Under the pieces are notes generated by a model. The model was not told the origin of the DNA and did not search any database. It saw only the letters and a list, made by a program, of their open reading frames with translations. From an uncultured Eubacteriales bacterium (GTDB lineage Bacteria > Bacillota > Clostridia > Oscillospirales > Oscillospiraceae), in NCBI GenBank assembly GCA_900552725.1, contig USAT01000073.1, positions 1-9,984 on the forward strand: a DNA stretch of 9,984 bases, in the 5' to 3' direction. Shown here piece after piece: positions 6,753 through 9,984 of this stretch (positions are counted from its first letter, which is position 1; each line of letters opens with the position of its first letter). Made by a program: the position numbers and the translations under genes.

Positions 6753-7358
6753 TTACTTGTGCAGCAGCGGGCTCAGCGGCTTATAGACTAGGAAGCACAG
6801 CGCTACATCCAGCATGCCCTTGCAGAAGGTGAAGGGCACGTTGAACACCAGCAGGCAGTTGAAGAGGGCGTTCTGGGTGGGCACATGGGACACGCCGCCC
6901 AGGATCTCCTCGTACATGCCCACGATGGCCTCCAGCGGCAGGTTATACAGCACCACATAGGCGGGGTAGACGATGAAATAGTTGGCCACGATGCTGATGA
7001 GGGCCATGGCCACCGCCCCCGCCAGCGAGCCGATCAGCGCGCTCTTGCGGCTCTTGCTGCGCTTGTAGATCATACCGGCGGTGAACACGAAAATCGCGCC
7101 CAGAATGAAGTTGGACAGCTCGCCCACACCGGCGCTGGAGCCGAAGGGCAGGTGCAGCAGGTTCTTCACCAGCTGAATAGCGACGCCGTATACAGGGCCC
7201 AAAGAGAAAGTGCCCAGCAGTGCGGGAAGGTCGGAGATGTCCAGCTTGATAAAGGCCGGCATCAGCGGAATGGCGAATTCGATGAATTGCAGCACGGCGG
7301 CCACAGCCGTCAGCATGGCAGCCACGGCCAGGCGATGGGTTTTCTGATGTTGTGTCAT
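6753..7358 (-). CDS. ribU: Riboflavin ECF transporter S component (RibU)
   Basis: 201 residues with about six hydrophobic segments, the usual size of an ECF S component. RibU binds riboflavin in the membrane and works with a shared EcfA/EcfA'/EcfT energising module, absent here and presumably encoded elsewhere. RibU-type marks are 'KLDISDLPALLGTFSLGP' at 38-55, 'KNLLHL' at 65-70, 'GVGELSNFILGAIF' at 77-90 and 'NYFIVYPAY' at 126-134. The frame stays open upstream to about 7700, but that stretch is the riboswitch leader. The true ATG at 7356-7358 has AAGGAG (7368-7373) nine bases upstream. The FMN riboswitch in the leader independently supports riboflavin as the substrate and predicts that high FMN shuts the gene off. 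Confidence 0.95.
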   Translation of the reverse strand: MTQHQKTHRLAVAAMLTAVAAVLQFIEFAIPLMPAFIKLDISDLPALLGTFSLGPVYGVAIQLVKNLLHLPFGSSAGVGELSNFILGAIFVFTAGMIYKRSKSRKSALIGSLAGAVAMALISIVANYFIVYPAYVVLYNLPLEAIVGMYEEILGGVSHVPTQNALFNCLLVFNVPFTFCKGMLDVALCFLVYKPLSPLLHK

Positions 7359-7367
7359 AAAAAAAGA

Positions 7368-7433
7368 CTCCTTTTCAATGGTGTAACACCCTTGGAAACG
7401 CTTGTCTCCCAAGGTGCACGCATCAAAAAAGAG
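7368..7433 (-). promoter_or_regulatory. Putative expression platform of the FMN riboswitch
   Basis: The - strand segment 7368-7380, which contains the ribosome binding site, can pair with 7421-7433 (CTCTTTTTTGATG) over 13 consecutive positions including three G-U pairs. The pairing encloses a bulged hairpin (7407-7416 with 7387-7398). This would hide the binding site. No strong stem followed by a U run is seen, so control of translation start is more likely than termination. Pairings were worked out by hand. Confidence 0.5.
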
Positions 7434-7454
7434 CATCACAAAAATGCCGTACAC

Positions 7455-7570
7455 GCCTTCTCTCATCCAGACTATACTGTCGGTACCGGAATTGCGCCGG
7501 TTCCTGCTCGCCGTCAGGCTCGCTCGCGGACTATCACCGCCGGTGGGGAATTTCGCCCCGCCCCGAAGAC
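7455..7570 (-). promoter_or_regulatory. FMN riboswitch (RFN element)
   Basis: Read on the - strand, the conserved RFN blocks appear in order: CTTCGGGGC then GGGGCGAAATTCCCCACC, CGGCGGTGATAGTCCGCGAG, the pair ACCGGCGCAATTCCGGT, CCGACAGTATAGTCTGGATG and GAGAAGG. The closing helix P1 pairs 7565-7570 with 7455-7460 over six bases with one G-U. The aptamer binds flavin mononucleotide and typically turns off riboflavin synthesis or uptake genes. It lies about 96 bases upstream of the RibU start on the same strand. Confidence 0.97.
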
Positions 7571-7595
7571 AAATTATCCAGTTGTGTTCGTCAGT

Positions 7596-7624
7596 ATGAT
7601 ACAACAAACGACAGGAAAATGCAA
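7596..7624 (-). promoter_or_regulatory. Probable promoter of the FMN riboswitch-ribU transcript
   Basis: On the - strand, TTGCAT (7619-7624) and TATCAT (7596-7601) are separated by 17 bases. The predicted start near 7589 lies about 20 bases before the aptamer's first helix, as expected. The -35 is weak (three of six consensus bases). A GATAAT closer to the aptamer is an alternative -10 but lacks a -35. Confidence 0.5.
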
Positions 7625-7642
7625 GAGGTTTTTTCGCCTCTC

Positions 7643-7672
7643 CCGGTGTTTTTCTTTTCCGCTTGACACCGG
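7643..7672. promoter_or_regulatory. Long-spaced inverted repeat over the C-S lyase promoter -35
   Basis: CCGGTGT (7643-7649) and ACACCGG (7666-7672) are perfect inverted seven-base arms with 16 bases between; the right arm overlaps TTGACA at 7663-7668. It lies upstream of the predicted start, so it would act as DNA, not as an RNA hairpin. A regulator binding here could repress or modulate the sulfur-amino-acid genes. This is a candidate only. Confidence 0.4.
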
Positions 7673-7690
7673 CGGAAAAATCAATACAAT
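7663..7690 (+). promoter_or_regulatory. Promoter of the MalY/PatB-D-cysteine desulfhydrase unit
   Basis: TTGACA (7663-7668) is exact and TACAAT (7685-7690) is five of six, with a 16-base spacer. The predicted start is near 7697, leaving a leader of about 27 bases that carries AGGAGG (7710-7715). It diverges from the ribU promoter. Confidence 0.82.
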
Positions 7691-7723
7691 AGGGGTACAT
7701 AACGGAAATAGGAGGAACATCCC

Positions 7724-8899
7724 ATGACCTATGATTTTACCACGCTGCCGGATCGCTGGGACACCGGCGCGGAGAAATATGAGCTGATGAAGGCGCGCTG
7801 CCCCGACGTGCCCCGGGGGATCGTGCCCTTCTCCGTGGCGGACATGGATTTTCTGCCGCCGCCGGAGCTGAGCGAGGGCGTACAGGACTTCATGCAGGGC
7901 CGGGTGTTCGGCTATACCCGCACGCCGCGGGAGTACATCGCCGCCTTCCGCCGCTGGATGCAGCGCCGCCACGGCGTGGACATTCCTGACCGGTGGGTGG
8001 TGGACGCCGACAGTGTGCTGGGCGCCATGCACCGGATGATCCGCTGCTTCACCCGGCCGGGAGACGGCATCGTGGTGATGACCCCGGCGTATCCGCCCTT
8101 CCTGGACGCGCCGGAGCCGCTGGAGCGCCGCCGTCTGGACTGTCCCATGTGCTTGGGGGCGGATCGCCGCTATACCATCGACTTTGCCCTGCTGGAGACG
8201 CTGTGCCGCCGCGAGGATACCACCATGCTGATCCTGTGCAATCCCCACAACCCGGTGGGCCGGGTGTGGACGCGGGACGAGCTGGAACAGGTGGCGGACA
8301 TCTGCCTGCGCCACGGGGTGTTCATTATCGCTGACGAGATCCACGCAGACCTGATCCTGCCGGGCCACAGCTTCGTGTCCATGGCGTCACTGGAGGAGAA
8401 GTATCTGCGCAACTGTGCCGTCTCCACCTCCTGCACCAAGACCTTCAACATTGCCGCCATCAAGGGCGCGGCGGTGGTGATGGCGGACGAGGAGCGCCGC
8501 CGGGCCTACCGCGCCATGCGGGAGGATTCCGGCCGTGACATTCTGTCCTACGCCGCCTGCATCGCCGTATGGGAGCGGTGCGAGGGCTGGCTGGATCAGC
8601 TGCTGACGGTGCTGGACGGCAACTTCCGCCTGCTGTCGGACTTCTGCCGCGATCATCTGCCGGAGGTGGGCGTCACACCGCTGGAGGCCACCTATCTGCC
8701 CTGGCTGGACTTCCGCTTTTTGGGGATGGATGCCAAGGAACAGGAGCGGTTCATGGGGGAAAAGGCCCGCTGCTTCTTTACCGAGGGCTATCACTTCGGC
8801 GCGGAGGGCGCGGGCTTCGAGCGGTGGAGCATCGCCTGTCCCCGCCATGTGCTGGAGGAGGGCCTTGTCCGCATGGAGCAGGCCATCCGCAGCCGGTAA
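7724..8899 (+). CDS. MalY/PatB family PLP-dependent C-S lyase (cystathionine beta-lyase type)
   Basis: 391 residues, the standard length of MalY/PatB proteins, fold-type I aminotransferase relatives that carry out beta-elimination. They cleave cystathionine or cysteine (and conjugates) to pyruvate, ammonia and a thiol or sulfide in the cytoplasm. Visible marks: 'VADMDF' 38-43 and 'GYTRTPREY' 63-71 near the N terminus, 'TPAYPPF' 120-126, 'CNPHNPVGRVW' 172-182 with the PLP-contacting Asn, 'ADEIHADLIL' 203-212 with Asp204 for the pyridine nitrogen, 'SCTKTFN' 236-242 with the Schiff-base lysine K239, and R374 in 'ACPR' as the likely carboxylate-binding arginine. Start ATG has AGGAGG eight bases upstream. 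The next gene follows 35 bases later with its own strong binding site and no terminator, so the two are probably one unit. A simple aminotransferase role cannot be excluded. Confidence 0.93.
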   Translation: MTYDFTTLPDRWDTGAEKYELMKARCPDVPRGIVPFSVADMDFLPPPELSEGVQDFMQGRVFGYTRTPREYIAAFRRWMQRRHGVDIPDRWVVDADSVLGAMHRMIRCFTRPGDGIVVMTPAYPPFLDAPEPLERRRLDCPMCLGADRRYTIDFALLETLCRREDTTMLILCNPHNPVGRVWTRDELEQVADICLRHGVFIIADEIHADLILPGHSFVSMASLEEKYLRNCAVSTSCTKTFNIAAIKGAAVVMADEERRRAYRAMREDSGRDILSYAACIAVWERCEGWLDQLLTVLDGNFRLLSDFCRDHLPEVGVTPLEATYLPWLDFRFLGMDAKEQERFMGEKARCFFTEGYHFGAEGAGFERWSIACPRHVLEEGLVRMEQAIRSR

Positions 8900-8934
8900 A
8901 ATTCACGCATTTTCCATAATAGGAGGTTTATTCT

Positions 8935-9891
8935 ATGAAGTCCCTACAGTCCTTTCCCCGGATCCCGCTGGCCGTTCTGCCCACCCCCATCCAGAAGCTG
9001 GAGAACATCAGCCGCATCCTGGGCACCAACGTGTATATCAAGCGGGACGACCTGACCGGCATCGGCCTGGGCGGCAACAAGGTGCGCAAGCTGGAGTTCC
9101 TGCTGGCCGACGCCAAGCGCCAGGGGGCGGAGGTGGTGTTCACCACCGGCGGCGCCCAGTCCAACCACGCCATGCTGACGGCGGCCTGCGCCAAAAAGCT
9201 GGGCATGACCCCCATCCTGATCCTGAAAAAGCGGGGCGTCACCGACCGGAAGGGCAATCAGCTGCTGGAGTATCTCATGGACACCGACGTGCGCTTCATG
9301 GATACCGACAGCTATGACGATATCTACGCCGAGATGGACCGGGTAGGCCAGGCGCTGGGCAGGCCCTACTATAAGATCCCCTGCGGCGGCTCCAACGCCA
9401 TCGGCGCCCTGGGCTACGTCAACTGCATGAAGGAGATCGCCGACACCGGCATGAGGTTCGACTACGTCTGCTGCGCCGAGGGCAGCGGCGGCACCCACGC
9501 CGGTGTGGCCCTGGGCGCGAAGCTCTTCATGCCCGACACCCAGGTGGTGGGCATGATGGTGGACAGCGACCCCTTCGACGTGATCACCACCCGCATCATG
9601 CAGGAGGCGGCCCGCCTGCTGGAGCTGGACTTCGTCCCCACCACCGAGGACGTCCATCTGGTGAACATGTGCGGCCCCGGCTACGCCATCCCCTCGGCTG
9701 AGGGCAACGCCGCCATCCGCCTGATGGCGGAGAACGAGGGTCTGTTCCTGGACCCCGTGTACACCGGCAAGGCCTTCGCCGGTCTGGTGAAGCTGGCCCG
9801 TGAGGGGAAGTTCCAGCCCACCGACAACGTGCTGTACCTCTATTCCGGCGGCGCGGGCGGTCTGTTCGCCATCGACGTGGATCTGGGATAA
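8935..9891 (+). CDS. D-cysteine desulfhydrase-type PLP enzyme (ACC deaminase family)
   Basis: 318 residues, fold-type II PLP enzyme of the ACC deaminase/D-cysteine desulfhydrase (DcyD) family. D-cysteine desulfhydrase converts D-cysteine to pyruvate, ammonia and sulfide. The Schiff-base lysine is K49 in 'GLGGNKVRKLEFLLADA' (44-60); 'GGAQSNHA' 72-79 supplies the conserved catalytic serine region, and 'GSGGTHAG' 183-190 holds the PLP phosphate. In ACC deaminases the C-terminal block reads VYEGK with an essential Glu; here it is 'VYTGK' (275-279) with Thr277. The later site that is Leu in ACC deaminase is Ser304 in 'YSGG'. Both point to the desulfhydrase side. AGGAGG at 8921-8926 is eight bases before the ATG. 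It follows the C-S lyase gene closely, which fits joint catabolism of sulfur amino acids. Another D-amino acid lyase activity is possible. Confidence 0.9.
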   Translation: MKSLQSFPRIPLAVLPTPIQKLENISRILGTNVYIKRDDLTGIGLGGNKVRKLEFLLADAKRQGAEVVFTTGGAQSNHAMLTAACAKKLGMTPILILKKRGVTDRKGNQLLEYLMDTDVRFMDTDSYDDIYAEMDRVGQALGRPYYKIPCGGSNAIGALGYVNCMKEIADTGMRFDYVCCAEGSGGTHAGVALGAKLFMPDTQVVGMMVDSDPFDVITTRIMQEAARLLELDFVPTTEDVHLVNMCGPGYAIPSAEGNAAIRLMAENEGLFLDPVYTGKAFAGLVKLAREGKFQPTDNVLYLYSGGAGGLFAIDVDLG

Positions 9892-9897
9892 GCTCAC

Positions 9898-9930
9898 AAA
9901 AAAACAGCGCCGCTTGCAGCGGCGCTGTTT
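9898..9930. terminator. Hairpin terminator after the desulfhydrase gene, stronger on the - strand
   Basis: AACAGCGCCGCT (9903-9914) pairs with AGCGGCGCTGTT (9918-9929) round a TGC loop. On + only three T follow, a weak tail; on - the hairpin is followed by seven T (complement of 9898-9904). It probably ends the desulfhydrase unit and also a convergent gene beyond the window. Confidence 0.8.
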
Positions 9931-9943
9931 CAGCCTGTCAAAG

Positions 9944-9978
9944 AACGCCAGTTCTCGTTATGCGAGAGCTGGCGTTTT
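9944..9978. terminator. Second hairpin, probable terminator
   Basis: AACGCCAG (9944-9951) pairs with CTGGCGTT (9969-9976); after one T-G pair, TCTCG and CGAGA extend the stem, giving 14 pairs round a five-base loop. TTTT (9975-9978) follows on +. It lies 13 bases after the first hairpin. It may back up the first terminator, or be a dispersed palindromic element. Confidence 0.6.
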
Positions 9979-9984
9979 AGTCGT

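Noticed and set aside
7431..7449. GCAT/ATGC stem followed by a T run in the RibU leader, considered as the riboswitch terminator
   Set aside because: The stem is only four or five pairs and too weak to end transcription; the same T-rich segment is better explained as the partner of the ribosome binding site.
7402..7599. A 65-codon open frame on + across the riboswitch
   Set aside because: It lies wholly within the conserved antisense RFN element and its leader, has no binding site and no recognisable product.
7624..7641. AGAGG/CCTCT dyad round a T run, considered as a terminator
   Set aside because: The stem is only five bases and the T run is in the loop, so it cannot work as an intrinsic terminator in either direction; it also lies between two divergent promoters where none is needed.
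7359..7700. N-terminal extension of RibU by about 114 residues
   Set aside because: The frame is open but is the FMN riboswitch and promoter region; the ATG at 7356-7358 has a good binding site and gives the normal S-component length.
8944..9897. A 317-codon open frame on - opposite the desulfhydrase gene
   Set aside because: It begins inside the terminator region and gives a featureless His/Gly/Val-rich product; the + strand shows the complete PLP enzyme.

Overview
The window looks like chromosomal DNA of a GC-rich gut Clostridia-type bacterium (Oscillospiraceae-like would be my first guess). The reasons are high GC throughout, strong AGGAGG-type ribosome binding sites, textbook TTGACA/TATAAT promoters, and a gene set typical of anaerobic Firmicutes: a MATE exporter, a ThrE-type exporter, an ECF-type RibU, a class-5 solute-binding lipoprotein, and MalY/PatB plus D-cysteine desulfhydrase enzymes. 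The genus is inference only; there is no rRNA or marker gene to settle it.

Layout. (1) 3-464 (+) is the C-terminal end of an HI0933-like flavoprotein cut by the window edge. A bidirectional terminator at 477-509 separates it from a convergent unit. (2) 3627 down to 509 (-) is a probable three-gene operon: a MarR regulator, a MATE efflux transporter whose start overlaps the MarR stop, and, 60 bases on, a fused ThrE-type threonine/serine exporter. Its promoter matches the sigma-70-type consensus exactly, with a 17-base spacer. Two near-identical 14-base dyads, one inside the promoter and one downstream of it, look like MarR operators. (3) 3797-4951 (+) is a divergent DEAD-box RNA helicase with an extended -10 promoter, followed after a hairpin by a peptide/nickel-type substrate-binding lipoprotein (5020-6705) with no permease genes beside it. 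A bidirectional terminator at 6714-6746 ends this unit. (4) 7358-6753 (-) is a riboflavin ECF S component (RibU) under a clear FMN riboswitch (7455-7570). (5) 7724-9891 (+) is a two-gene unit of PLP enzymes, MalY/PatB-type C-S lyase then D-cysteine desulfhydrase, probably degrading sulfur amino acids to pyruvate, ammonia and sulfide. Hairpins at 9898-9930 and 9944-9978 end the window.

The only gene-free stretch over 300 bases is 7359-7723. It holds the RibU leader (expression platform and FMN aptamer), two divergent promoters and a long-spaced dyad over one of them. I see no CRISPR, insertion sequence, tRNA, phage or defence gene. Most of the window is ordinary, well-organised chromosome; the points most worth a second look are the MarR operators, the riboswitch expression platform, the sulfur-amino-acid gene pair with its promoter dyad, and the divergent solute-binding protein.
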